A program made the translations under genes and the position numbers. Positions 33,481 to 44,029 of a stretch of DNA of 64,000 nt are shown here, one piece after another. Source of the stretch: Conoideocrella luteorostrata (Eukaryota; Ascomycota; Sordariomycetes; Hypocreales; Clavicipitaceae); the NCBI GenBank assembly GCA_032433595.1, contig JASWJB010000021.1:124001-188000 (forward strand). The letters are read 5' to 3'. Numbering within the stretch: position 1 is the first letter of the stretch; each line of letters starts with the position of its first letter. The notes below the pieces were generated by a model, which worked only from the letters and a program-made list of their open reading frames with translations, was not told the DNA's origin and ran no database searches.

Positions 33481-33860
33481 ATGAGACATACCCTATACCC
33501 CAAATGTCAATAAAAGGTAACGTAGATCTTACACTATAGATTATTGCACCTTAGGCGATTCTACTTGCCATTAACGCAGCCGCTCCTAGGGCAACAAAAT
33601 TTCACCTCGCACAGCTTTGCAACCTAAGACGACCGATTTCACCTTTCAAGGGGCCAAAGATCAAATGCGGCCATGCAATTTAGGGGATACTATCCACTCT
33701 AAGCACTGCCGCTCCATACACAAGGTGTTATATACTTTAGTCCGCTAGGCTTTGCAACACAAGGCGATATAGTTCCCCTCACACAGCTTTGCAACTTAAG
33801 GTGATTGAAATTACCTATTAAGAGACTCTCTAGCTGTAGCTACGTAGCCAAGGAATCAAA
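33420..33860 (+). repeat. Repeat family copy 1, heavily mutated (partner 36,050-36,790)
   Basis: AATTATTAGCATTATGTATA followed by ACATACCCTATACCCC matches AATTATTGGCGTTACACATA followed by GCCTACCCTATACTT at 36,120-36,180. CAGCTTTGCAACTTAAGGTG and ACCTATTAAG.GACT...AGCTACGTAGC near 33,790-33,850 match 36,700-36,775. Nearly all differences are C/T or G/A, with this copy carrying T or A at the left end. It lacks the 132-bp tandem expansion of the partner. Confidence 0.75.
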
Positions 33861-34740
33861 AGAGTAGAGGGGGTTTTTTAAGCCTCGTAGATAAGAATAA
33901 TATCCTAGCTATATAAGCAGGCAATGCGTTAGCTCGCAGCCATTCTATGTGCTCTGTATTCCATACTCCGTACGGAGCAGGTGCAAAGTAAACTTAGTAA
34001 TGGCAGGCCTCCCGCTACAGAACAGGCATCCTTATGATGTGGGCCTAGAGGAGTGAATTTCTTAATCACTAGAATCTTGCAAAACTAGGTATTTAGTTAG
34101 GGGGTGTCCATTATCTCCGATGAAGACACTCCAAGCAGGGGTAACTTTTGGTCTTTGCTTCCAGTATAACTCTGCAATCTACGAGATGTTGGCAGCAAAA
34201 CGGCGGTCGAGTGCCTCCGTCCCGCTCCTGCAAATGTCTACGCGTTATGTTGTTGGTTGGATGAAGAGCACCTGCTCTGGAAAGCGGCCTTGCCAACAAC
34301 CGGCGGGGGCAGTTACACACTAAGGACATCCTTGTGGCCCTAACTGCTAGTTTATCTCTCTGGGAACTATCCATTCTCACAGTGGCTTAACAGGAGTAGG
34401 AAGCGGTTCTACACTCCTCTTTAAATAGTGCTAGTCCCGCGGGACAACTGAAAATGTGTAAACAAGGCATAGCGTGAATACCCCACGATATTATCTCTTA
34501 GAGCAGGTTACGGCGTGAAAGGAAGTACTGTATATGTAGATGTCTACTAAATGGCTGTAAGTAAGCCGCACAGGTCCACTCGCTAAAACAGTGCCTACAC
34601 TAAGGCTTTGGGAGGCGTGGAAAAAAAGCAGGGGGGGGGGGGTTACTTTGCCGAATATGTTGGCTCGCAGTTAGCTATGCTTCAGTAGCACCCCGGTGTA
34701 CTCACAGTCCTTTGACGAAGAATGCTGTGCTGTGTGTAGT
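33861..34740. other. Mixed sequence with two overlapping small ORFs at 34,111-34,380
   Basis: A GC-rich patch at 34,120-34,374 has a plus-strand ORF (MKTLQAGVTFGLCFQ...) and a minus-strand ORF (MDSSQRDKLAVRATRMSLVC...) over the same bases. Both start at ATG and neither shows a domain, so at most one is real. GTCCCGCGGGAC at about 34,434 is a perfect 12-base palindrome. A run of 12 G lies at 34,631-34,642. Confidence 0.35.
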
Positions 34741-34743
34741 AAA

Positions 34744-34752
34744 GTATAAATA
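34744..34752 (+). promoter_or_regulatory. Candidate TATA box
   Basis: GTATAAATAC lies about 130 bases upstream of the ATG at 34,878. A pyrimidine-rich, AC-rich leader (CTTATCTCATCACACCCTCC) follows it. Confidence 0.45.
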
Positions 34753-34877
34753 CTATTAGGCTATTAAATACAGGAACGTGTACAGTACAGTAGTTCCACG
34801 TCGACTGACTTCAATAATAGCATCCACTGCATGACTACCTTATCTCATCACACCCTCCTCAATCAGGTCGCCGAAAA

Positions 34878-35084
34878 ATGCCTTGGCCAAGCCAGATAGT
34901 TAATAATCAGGCTCACACAGACGCCAGCACTTCACCAGCTAGCACTTCACCTGCTAGCACTTCACCAGCCAGCACTTCACCGGCTAGCACTTCACCCGGT
35001 AACACTTCACAGGGTGGCATTTCTCCCCTATCCTCCTGGATTAAGTTTTTGAAACAAATAGCGCTGCCACGAGCGCCCTCATAA
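34878..35084 (+). CDS. 68-residue ORF with ASTSP pentapeptide repeats
   Basis: The ATG at 34,878 has A at -3 and is preceded by a promoter-like TATA box and pyrimidine-rich leader. The protein begins MPWPSQIVNNQAHTD. It then has five ASTSP pentapeptides encoded by a 15-bp minisatellite (GCCAGCACTTCACCA and variants), and ends in a short amphipathic tail, SSWIKFLKQIALPRAPS. There is no signal peptide. The stop is at the exact left boundary of a repeated element (35,085-36,060), so the ORF may be the 5' fragment of a longer gene cut by insertion. Ser/Thr/Pro repeats of this kind occur in fungal disordered or cell-surface proteins, but no function can be assigned. Confidence 0.4.
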   Translation: MPWPSQIVNNQAHTDASTSPASTSPASTSPASTSPASTSPGNTSQGGISPLSSWIKFLKQIALPRAPS

Positions 35085-36060
35085 TAAATAATTTAAGATT
35101 CATGCTACATTAATAGTATAAGACTATGATAGTGTCTTTAGACACACTAAGTCACCTAACAAGTCATTTTTGCATGCTTGCCCCAGGATAATGGTGGAAC
35201 TAGAAGCATATTATAAGCTAGTTACATGCATATCTTACAGACAATGCCGTGAAAGAGCATATAATTTCCTAGACTAAGCAGTGGTTCTATTTATTATTCT
35301 AATAGGTGATTTTCGGGTTATAATAGACTAAAGCGGGATTAGTGATTAGGGTTAGATTAAATCGTTACCTACGTCTAGCTTATTACATAAGTTGCAGTAA
35401 TTATCACTATTGACAAATGCTACAGCTAGACTGCACTAGTTAAAAAAGCCACTAGCAAAACATTCACGCGTTGCTGTATTTAAAACGAGGCTATCTTGCA
35501 GGAAGAGTGGTGACTTAGTTATCTCGTTTTAAACACCCTGATTCCATGCTTAACACGATGTAGAGAGAACATCTTCTAGCCTTATCCCTTATGCAGCAAA
35601 TTAGCGTAACAATTTTATTGCCATTCTAGCTCTTAATTCTTAGTAATATTAGTTTATTTATTTAGCTAACAAGAATTGCGGGACTGCGATATCTTAATCA
35701 TATAACATATATATTGCCGAACTTGTGGTATTAATTGTCTTCACCGTTAGCATATAGTGCGGACTAACCGATGCCTTACCAATGAACCCTTGCAGAAAAT
35801 GCGCCTGTAAGCCAAAACTTGACTGCTCGTGAGAGTGGGAACTTTACTGTTAAATGGAAACCACAAAATCATTAAATAACGCTTATCTTCAATAGAATGA
35901 GAGTAATGCGTGCATAGGTCTTCCATTTTGTAACGCTTATTCCGGAAAGTTCCCTCACCACACAAGTGGCTAGGTCTTGGCTTGCAAGCTAGCATTTTAC
36001 GCAGACACCTTTACTAGCCTCAAATCATTGTATCACGCTAGATGTTTTCTACATAGCGGA
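35085..36060 (-). repeat. Interspersed element copy B, inverted relative to copy A at 5.1-6.0 kb
   Basis: The reverse complement aligns with 5,120-6,035 over almost the whole length. Shared strings are the same landmarks in the same order. Copy B retains CA/TG where copy A has TA, so it is the less mutated copy. Its right-hand part contains an 82-codon minus-strand ORF (35,995-35,747; MLACKPRPSHLCGEGTFRNK, then MILWFPFNSKVPTLTSSQVL) whose counterpart in copy A is broken. That ORF could be a remnant of the element's own protein. The left end abuts the stop of the ASTSP-repeat ORF. Confidence 0.7.
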
Positions 36061-36790
36061 AAGCAGGGTGATGTATAACCTCCCCCAGACTAGTCGTCAG
36101 AGAACTATAGTTCTGGCTGAATTATTGGCGTTACACATACGAATTTGAATCCAACCTTGATGACATAGCCTACCCTATACTTTAATGATCGGTAGGGTCG
36201 CCCTTGTGGCACTAACCAACAAAGCAGCCACTCTATGCGCCTAAGGTTAGAACGTATATCTGCACTTTAGGTGATGCATTTACCTGGAGCGCAGTTGCTC
36301 ACCCTGCATGGTTTTGCGACGCGAGATAATGAACTTTATCTCTTAGCTTAGATACGACTAAGTGTAGCTATACACTCTAGGTAATATATTTACCTAGAGT
36401 GTAGTCGCTCTATACACAAGGCAATAAACTTTACCTTGCATGGTTTTGCGACGCGAAACAATAAACTTTATCTTTTAGGTTAGCTATAACTAAGTGTCGC
36501 TATGTACTCTGGGTAATACATTCACCTAGAGTGTAGTCGCTCTATACGCAAGGTAATAAGCTTTACCTCGCATAGGTTTGCGCAAGACAATGAACTTTAT
36601 CTCTTAGGCTAGTTGCGACTAAGTGTTGCTATGCACTTTAGGTAATGCATTCACCTAGAGTGTAGTTACTCCGTACACAAGGTAATAAGCTTTACCTTGC
36701 ACGGCTTTGCAACTCAAGGTGATTAATTTACCTATTAAGCGACTGTCCTAAGCTATAGCTACGTAGCTAAGGTGAGAAGAACGGAAGACG
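36050..36790 (+). repeat. Repeat family copy 2 with a 132-bp tandem array and long palindromes
   Basis: Partner of 33,420-33,860. Between the shared ends lies an array whose units start GCATGGTTTTGCGACGCG at 36,306 and 36,438, with diverged starts at 36,570 and 36,699 (periods 132, 132, 129). Each unit contains an inverted repeat. In the first unit it is perfect, TACACTCTAGGTAA at 36,371-36,384 and TTACCTAGAGTGTA at 36,390-36,403, with a 5-base loop. A second stem, AAGGTAATAAGCTTTACCTT-like, follows in each unit. The array is non-coding. Confidence 0.85.
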
Positions 36791-37620
36791 TTCTTAACAC
36801 TTGTTAAGAGATATATTTCTATTGTAGTATTAATACCTATGTGAGTAAGCAATGTGTAAACTTACAGCCATTTTCTGCTTTGTGTAGCACAAAGCTAGTA
36901 TAAATGCCAACAGTGGATGCTAGCTCACTATTAAATAGATATGCTAGTGACATGGTGGGGGGTGGTGCATTTATACTCCCTAACGTAAATGCAAAGCCAG
37001 GTAGCTAGGGTAGGTGTATAGAATCTCCACTGCAACACACCATTTAGAACAGCCAGGGGGTGGAAGTTGTATAATAGAGGATGCAAAGTTATTATCCCTA
37101 CAAGGGCTAGGTTAATTGCCCCACTAGAGAAAACCAGCCTTAACATGGCTATGCAAAAAAGTCTATTTATTGCTATGTCTTAAAGGAGCAGCAAGCAGCT
37201 CTTCTAGTTTTTTTGTTAGATAGACTGCGTTACTTATATGCTGTTGGGTGGAGCTAGTATTTTCCACCTAACCTTTAGCAGGAAGTCCCTGCTATAAAAG
37301 TACTTAATCTTTAACCCTAGAATAATGCCCTAGTTAGTATAGAGTATAGAGGCTGCGGTGTCTGTGCCGCAGCTGCCTCCGTAGTGTTACTCCGGATTAG
37401 CTCTAACATTTAGTAAGTTGTGTTAACACGCAGTTGCAATGGGCTACTCCGTACTCCGGCATGGAGCATTCCATGGCCCTAGTAGCAACCCCGCTAATGC
37501 GCTATTAAAAATGTCTTTAGGTTTTGCTTTCCACCTTTAGCTGTGGATTATTAGTATACAACGGAGTATAGCACAAGACTAAGCACTCCTCTCATTCTAA
37601 TTTACCTAAATAATCCATAA
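36791..37620. other. AT-rich intergenic sequence with a GC patch, no gene
   Basis: CAGCCATTTTCTGCT at about 36,867 resembles CAGCCATTCTATGTGCT at about 33,937, so the shared repeat family may extend past 36,790. Around 37,340-37,480 composition is balanced, but no frame is coherent. Confidence 0.35.
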
Positions 37621-37624
37621 TTTT

Positions 37625-38570
37625 ATGTTCAAAAATCGTGTGAGATCTAGTAAGTCCACGCTTATTATTAAGATTACATTATAAGTTACTTACACAGACA
37701 GCAATAGAATTATTAAGAAGCGCTTTCGGTGGATAGAACTTAGGCTATTTAAATCAGCATAGATTTAAAGGCGCTGTCTTTATAAACCTTTGCGAGCCTA
37801 ACAAGGGCGCATTCACTAACATAGCTCTATATGCATCTGTCGCTGCTTAGGCGAATCGCATTGCTCACAAGCAAGTGGGGATACACAATGCTAACTTAGA
37901 GGTATTTAGGGCGTTTACTATCGCGGTTAAAGAGACTTCTATGCAATTCCCTAGTGGAACAAATCGTAAGGTTACTGAACAATTCTTAACTAGCTTTCTA
38001 GAGGTCTAGAATCATATCTTCTGCGATCGCAAAATAACCTCTATTGCCTATAGCGACCGTTAAAATAAAAACTCTATTGAGTGCTTATGGCTAAAGGATA
38101 ACAGTAGCAAACGAAACTTGCCAGAGGAATCGTATAATCCCTCTAGCTAGCGTCGTTGAGTTAAGAACAAAAACAGCGATATTCTTAGTAGACACTTAGC
38201 TTCACAGGAACAAATCTGCGGCCCTAGGGCACATCTCGATCAATATTTCAAAGAATCCTTAGCAACTGTGTTAATACTATAAGTTAGGATTATTTCAGTT
38301 AATAATAATTCGACTACCTATAGTTTCAAGATTTATTGGAACTATAGTGTGATCTTAGAAGGTCCTAAACTGGTTAAAGCAGGGAATGTTAATGAAGCTC
38401 TACACAAGGGCGCTCTCACGGGCCTATAGGAGGTCTTTAAACTCCCCGAAGCTATAAATAGAATAATTATTTGCTTTAATAATACAGAAGGCTTAGGCTC
38501 CGCTTAAATGCCGGACTTTTAATGTCTGTCGCAGACAGAGGCAATGTTCAGAGATTTTGCATTTATTAGC
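37625..38570 (+). pseudogene. RIP-degraded gene, possibly from a non-LTR retrotransposon
   Basis: ATG at 37,625 begins MFKNRVRSSKSTLIIKITL. After a frame change near 37,770, one frame runs to about 38,570 with GAFTNIALYASVAA, QVGIHNANLEVFRAFTIAVK, ETSMQFPSGTNRKVTEQFLT, LASQEQICGPRAHLDQYFKE, FKIYWNYSVILEGPKLVKAG and AINRIIICFNNTEGLGSA. The last segment, with TGLxEVFKL before it and SQTEAMFRDFA after it, is reminiscent of the RNase H domain of fungal LINE-type elements (A-L......R-.-.-I-.-.-D-N-.-.-.-L). The N-terminal part does not look like a reverse transcriptase. The LINE assignment is tentative. The region is certainly a decayed coding frame, with only RIP-type stops. Confidence 0.45.
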
Positions 38571-40790
38571 TAATATAGTTAAGATAATCTTTAAACTAGG
38601 TAGCTAAACTTTTAGGCACACTAGGGTAGCTTAACACAAGCCTCCTTACTATTATGCCCTGGGGACTTAATATCATAGGAGCGGTAATAGTATTACTCTA
38701 GAGCCTCTGTAGTGGAAAATGCTTAACAGTGCACTATTGTATATATACTACTATTAGGTATATTGTTTTATTTAGTCTATACTTATTTACTACAAAGAAA
38801 ATATAACCCTGTTTTACCTAAGTAACACCCTGTAGCTGCTTAGTAACCTAAGGATACGTACAGTTCCTGGCTAGTAGTCTAGCGGTGCTACTCCTGGTGA
38901 TAACTATCTGCTTCCTCTTTTATGTAGGTAGAACTTGCAAAATAGTCTATGTATGTATTGTTTAAAGCTGTGTGTTAAGTGTAAAACCGCGGCAATGCTC
39001 CGCACGGTAGCACTGTGTGGGCAAGGGTTACGTGCTTGGAATTATTCCCGTAAGACTATTTAAGAAGTTATACTATCTATAACTGATTTAACCCTGGAGT
39101 CTTATTAATATCTGTGCAAGGTTTATTACTAATATGCACTTAATGCCAGCTAAGAGAGCGACAAGGCTGTATCTTCTAACTAGGTACTCAAAGTGTTTAA
39201 GATTGCAACTAACCTCCTCTTATCTTATTTATAAATCCCCTCTGTCCCTGTCCTTATATCCCCCTCTCTCCACCTAAGTAAAAAGAGGGATTATAAAATA
39301 TAATATCTTCAAGATTATTCGCGAAATAACGATAGCGCTAAGATAGTAATAATCGCCTAGTTTTATCTAAATAAAACAGATACGCCACAGAGCACACTCA
39401 CCACTTACCTTATTAAACACATTTTTAAGCCTAAACTACGTCAGCGCATTACACTCCACATACATAATAATGCTAGAACTAATAGCACGCAGTTTATTAG
39501 CTATATTAGTACCCTCTGCTTTTGTAACACTCTTGCTATCTCTTAAGTTAACTTAAGTGCTAATAATAAGACATAGTGCTCTAGGATAATGATGTTAAAC
39601 CTCCGGGAACCACTTCTCCCGAACGTTTTTGAATAATATATGTAATGTAATACTAAAGCAGATAAGGAATATATTTATCTACGGATAGGAAAAAGGTCTA
39701 AGCCTATTATAGTCTTCTTAACTAGTGGTGTTAAATAGTCTAAGTGTGTAAGGCATGTTACCGATTCTGTTATAGGCTAGTATTAGTTTATTATCCATTT
39801 ACACTTAAGCGTGGTGATGATAGCTAGTTGTAACGTGAAAATCTAGCCACTTACTTCACTATAACAGCATAGTTATTAAATATAGTTAGGATGTAATCTA
39901 AGGGGAATCTATTTATTATATAACTAATAAGGAGGCTTGTTTTCCTAATAGCACTATCGCTAATAGCAACGCATCTTAGATAATACACATAATTAGCCGA
40001 AATTACTTATGAAGTTTTCTATTTAAATACCACTGCTAAATAAGAAGAGAGAAAGTGAATCAAAATGAGATAGGGAGTATTATACTTAATTGTGTTTTGA
40101 ATTGTCTTAGTGTTGCTATATGTCTTTATGTTCTTATACTGTACTAAAAGTATAGAGCTGTCTAAGTTTAGCGTCCACGAATTTACCTTTAAAATACTAG
40201 TGAGGGGCACTAACACACCTTAACAAGTCAGTAATTTTTTAGTGGACGCTGAACCTGAACTCCACTGTGTATATAATATATAAATATGTTTACAGTACTG
40301 TCAAAGGCGGAATGCTTGTCCCTCTTTGTTAAACAGGGATAATAGCGGGTAGCCACTTTTGGACATAACTGTAGCTGTGCTGTGGGCAGACACCTACCGA
40401 GGAAGTCTAAGCCTAAGTACTACTCCTGTACCGTTTTAGATGTCTGTTGTCTCTTGTCTCGTTACGTCTTGTCTTGTCTCTTATCTAATGTCTTGTCGCC
40501 TACACACAGTGTACACCGTTGGCCCCTTCCCCCCCCCCCTGTTTTATATTAGAAAAGAGCTAGTTCTAGTTGTTAACACTTAATACATCCACTCCTATTT
40601 AGCAGTATACATGCGCTTCGTGATATTCTCTCTATTAGATTATTCATAGATATTATGTTATAAATAACATTCCCCCTCCCAATAAAGTATTATTTATTAT
40701 AATTTAAAATAGAAAATATTATTTCGTAGTGTTAATAGGGAAAGGTTAATATTAGTAAATAAAATGTGAAAACGTAATATTGTCTTATTC
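38571..40790. other. AT-rich block, no supported gene
   Basis: A weak frame at about 39,370-39,620 (THHLPY, KPKLRQRITLHIHNNARTNS, TQFISYISTLCFCNTLAIS) could be a scrap of a DDE transposase, but catalytic residues are not visible. A TGTCT-rich microsatellite occupies 40,440-40,500 (GTCTTGTCTTGTCTCTTATC) and a run of 11 C lies at 40,529-40,539. Confidence 0.4.
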
Positions 40791-40794
40791 TAAG

Positions 40795-41520
40795 TGATTT
40801 TGCGGAGCTGCTTAGTAACCCTAATAAGTTCTCCACTAATAAAGCCTATATTTATAAGGGGATGTAGAGTACAGTGGCAATTAATGCTAAGCATACCCGC
40901 CCTAGTGCAGCAACTAAGTTTACAACAACAGAAGAGCTTCTAGAGTTAAGCGCTATCTATAGAAATCCTAATGTAGTTAGGGATGTGCTAGTTAAACAAT
41001 ATATACCTTTAAGAAGCGCTTTGCGACTTATGAGTGATATTTTATGTATTATTAAATCGCAGGAAGGCAGCCTAGAATGCGATTAAGGAAAATTCGTTTA
41101 ACCATTACGTAATTTAAGCATATCACAAGGTAAAAAACTAGAGTAGAAACTCCCTGTTCTAGCAGACACGTTGTAGCCTAGATTTACTATTAACTAACTA
41201 GAGTATGCCTCCTGTTTAAACTAGGACTGTTAAATAATCCTGAACTAATTATTAGTGTAGTGACAAGAATAGCCGCAATGTTCCTTCGAACATAATGCTT
41301 ACTATAGTTTGTCTAGCGCTTACGTACTAGAAGCTAATGCAATTTAATTTATTTAAGTTATGGAGTTAGCTGTGTTGCTTCTTTTGTTCCATATGGATCC
41401 TTACATCAGAGAGGGGCATAGATATTACTGCTTAGGATATTATTGTCTAGAATAGAGGGATGCTCTAGCTTAACTCCAAGGGATTTCTAATCGCTACTAA
41501 AGATTAGTTTAACTAAGCTA
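40795..41520 (+). pseudogene. RIP-degraded gene, family unknown
   Basis: A single forward frame runs from SDFAELLSNPNKFSTNKAYI (about 40,793) through AINAKHTRPSAATKFTTTEE, LLELSAIYRNPNVVRDVLVK and QYIPLRSALRLMSDILCIIK. That is an open stretch of 70 codons from 40,874 to 41,086. It then passes many TAA/TAG stops to SFEHNAYYSLSSAYVLEANA and MDPYIREGHRYYCLGYY near 41,430. The start is not preserved and no domain is recognised. It lies immediately 5' of the APH-family ghost, on the same strand but in another frame. The two could be one ancestral gene only if an indel or intron separates them. Confidence 0.4.
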
Positions 41521-42869
41521 AAAAGTCTTTTATTAATTCAATAAAGCTAGACGCTGTCTACGCTCTTGTAGCATAATACAATAATAGTAGATCCTGCAGA
41601 ATCATGAAAGCGGAAAACGGTAGCTTTAATGTCTGCTTTTTTGTTAAGTTTGAATAAGACGGTTCTTAATAGATTATTAGGGTTCCGATTAAGCCTGCTC
41701 TCAATAATGCTTAGGAGAAATTAGTAAGCAAGGTAATAACTATATAGTAAGTCTAGTGTCTATTCGCATATAAGTCGCTACTTATTAGGTTTAGTTATAT
41801 TAAGCGTAATACTTACATTCCCGTCCCCTATGTCCATGCGTATAGACGCGATAAAAAATTGTGCGATAGAACATCTAGCACGCAGATGTATCTAATTGTA
41901 GATATTATAACAGGGAAACCCTTGGATACGTTGCGACTTCTCGAGGCACCGGAGTCGCACAGAAGACACTTCTACTCTTAATTAGTAGATATCTTGGCTA
42001 AGCTAAGAAGACTTAAGTTCCTATCGATAGGCTCCTTGATGCTAAATCTGGACAAGAAGTCGTATCCTATCCTTAGCCTAGTGTTATCTATATTCGCTGC
42101 CACGCTTTAATTGCTAACTCTGCCTGCCTTTGCTTTAGTTAAAGAATATATAAGATATTATTTTAAGCTTATTTTAAGTTTTTTTGTTACACCTGTCTCG
42201 GATTATACTATTAAGGACACACAGGCAGAATTGTTCGCCCTAGATAGCATGAGGCGTATTTTCAATTAGGTTATTAACCCTCGGATTAGCTCGGACTAAT
42301 TCGTAATAAGCTATCTCGATCTTTAAAGCCGTAATATTATCGTGGATAAGAATCTGCGGATCTAGGGCATAATTGATTAGGAGTTCGCTAGGGCTATTCC
42401 TCTTTAGGTTTTTACTCCACTATCGTGGATTACTAGCTATAATTCAATTGAAATAAAGGAGCAGATATATGCTAAGTTCTGTGACGTTCTTTAGCAGAAG
42501 AGTAAAGAGGATTATATCTATAACTGGCTAGACAAGGAATAGTACAATAAACTAAATACAAGTAATTCGAATATTAGCTAAATAGACATAGCATTTTGCG
42601 TCGCTTATGTGTTGCGCCGTCCTACTAAGGTTACTAACGTATTTTGCGACTTACTTGCCCTAAAGCTGTATATCAAGGACTTAGATAATGCGATGGCTGA
42701 ATTCTTTAATGCACATTAGGCCCTTGCCTCTAAAGCGCAACGTCAAGTAGCACAATGTAAGCAATATACTGAACATTTAAAAGAGCAAGGGCTATACAAG
42801 ACTAAATAGGATAAGTTATTAGCTAAGTCTAAGGCCTTCAAGGAGAAATAGGGCTGGTTATAGAAATAA
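41478..42869 (+). pseudogene. APH-family (aminoglycoside phosphotransferase-like) kinase gene, RIP-inactivated
   Basis: One frame, about 460 codons with no indel, reads as the fungal APH/choline-kinase-like fold. N-lobe: KAENGSFNVCFFVKF, IIRVPIKPALNN, VPYVHAYRR, MYLIVDIITGKPL, LAKLRRLKFLSIGSLML. Catalytic segment near 42,310: VISYLDL-TAA-SRNIIVDKNLRI. Relatives have H-P-D-L-R-S-S-N-I-I-V-D there. Here His is Tyr and Pro is Leu, both single C-to-T changes, while Asp and Asn remain. Then GIID, a TAG where Trp is expected, EFARAIPL and VFTPLSWITSY. A helical C-terminal tail (AMAEFFNAH, KQYTEHLKEQGLYKTK) follows. The ancestor would be a cytosolic small-molecule or protein kinase-like enzyme of unknown substrate. 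It belongs to a family much expanded in Pezizomycotina, so it is a natural RIP target. It is not an antibiotic resistance gene. Confidence 0.85.
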
Positions 42870-42874
42870 TATTA

Positions 42875-43340
42875 CTTCCTATTTACATCTTTTTACATAT
42901 TATAATAGTGTTTATGTCTGCCCTCTAATATTCGCTGTTTTTCCTGCATTTAATATATTTTTTGCCATAAATATCTAATACTTGCTTCTTTTTCTGCCTG
43001 CTTCTCCTAGTAATCTCTTAATTCTTTTTCTAGAGATTTTGGCTTAGACTTGCTTTGTTTCCTCCTATCCCGTGCGCTTAATGTACTATAAGCTATTTAG
43101 GTTATATTTGCCGCTTAAATGCAGCTAATAAAAGCCAAAATATATTGCAGCTTGGCCTTCTCTTATGCTTTTTCTGTTATTATCTCGCTAAGTTGTTTCT
43201 TTGTCTCGGCTAGCTTGTTAATAGTTGAGTCTATATTGGTTTATAATTAGTCCTGTTGTAAGTACATTAGTAGAGTGTTCTTTTAGGCTTTAGCAAGTAT
43301 TACCAAGGCAATGCTAGAATCAAGCTTATTTTACAGAGGT
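42875..43340 (-). pseudogene. Coiled-coil protein remnant
   Basis: The minus-strand frame from about 43,340 to 42,890 reads DSSIALVILAKA, STINKLAETKKQLSEIITEK, KAKLQYILAFISCI, IAYSTLSARDRRKQSKSKPK and SLEKELRDYQEKQAEKEAS if one TAG is read as Gln. It is Lys/Glu/Gln-rich with heptad spacing, as in C-terminal tails of pogo/Fot1-type transposases, but no DDE domain is visible upstream. It converges with the APH ghost. Stops are RIP-type. Confidence 0.4.
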
Positions 43341-43829
43341 AGACATGAATAATCTTTGTCTGTAGTATTGGATCCTCTCTAGCTAGCTCTTGTGTTCTTT
43401 AAAAACAAAGCAATAGACAAAGAGATAAAAAGACAAAGCTTTTAGTGTAACCCGTCTTATAACCCCGCACCTACCAGGCAGCAGTGGCCTATTAATAAGG
43501 CCAGGTCGTTATACTACCTAATAAGCAACCTAAAAGCCTATGCTTGCATAGTTTTGTATCCCTTTGCTCACGTCCTCCCGTTTAGATTTAGTTCTGCGTC
43601 TCTTAATAATGTCTAGCTAAGCAGATATCTTTCGTAACTACGCATCCTGTGTATTATTCTGCTTGCTATGGAAATTGTCATAATGCAGTAGCTTCTTTGA
43701 TCTTTGATTATCTAGTGTACTAATCCTTTTATTTAATATCCCGCTAAGGCTAATACCTACTATGCCTTAAGCTAATTTAAAATAGTAAACCCAATATTTA
43801 GCTCGCTTAACTTACTATATTATTTAAAC

Positions 43830-44020
43830 ATTGCGCGGTACTGTATCGATCTCGGAAGGCGAGACAATAAAAGAAGCAAAATAATTCATTTTATCTAATT
43901 ATATCTATTTTAGAGAGAATAATAAGAGGAGGAAGGCCCCTGAGCGCTATGTAGCAGAGGCGCGCTAGAGTAACTATGTAACCCTGCATGTGTGTGTCCG
44001 TACGCTTCATAAGGGATTCT
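43830..44020 (+). repeat. Interspersed repeat copy (partner 61,390-61,560)
   Basis: AGAGAATAATAAGAGGAGGA, AGAGGCGCGCTAGAGTAACT and ATGTAACCCTGCATG...TCCGTACGCTT match GAGAGAAGAAGAAGAGGAAG, AGAGGCGTGTTAAGGTGGCC and ACGTAACCTTG...TCCGCATGCTT near 61,450-61,535, in the same orientation. About 170 bases are alignable. The family is unknown. Confidence 0.55.
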
Positions 44021-44029
44021 AACACTTTA

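Noticed and set aside
39370..39620. DDE transposase fragment
   Set aside because: Only loose similarity, and the expected aspartates are absent. Kept as a remark within the block.
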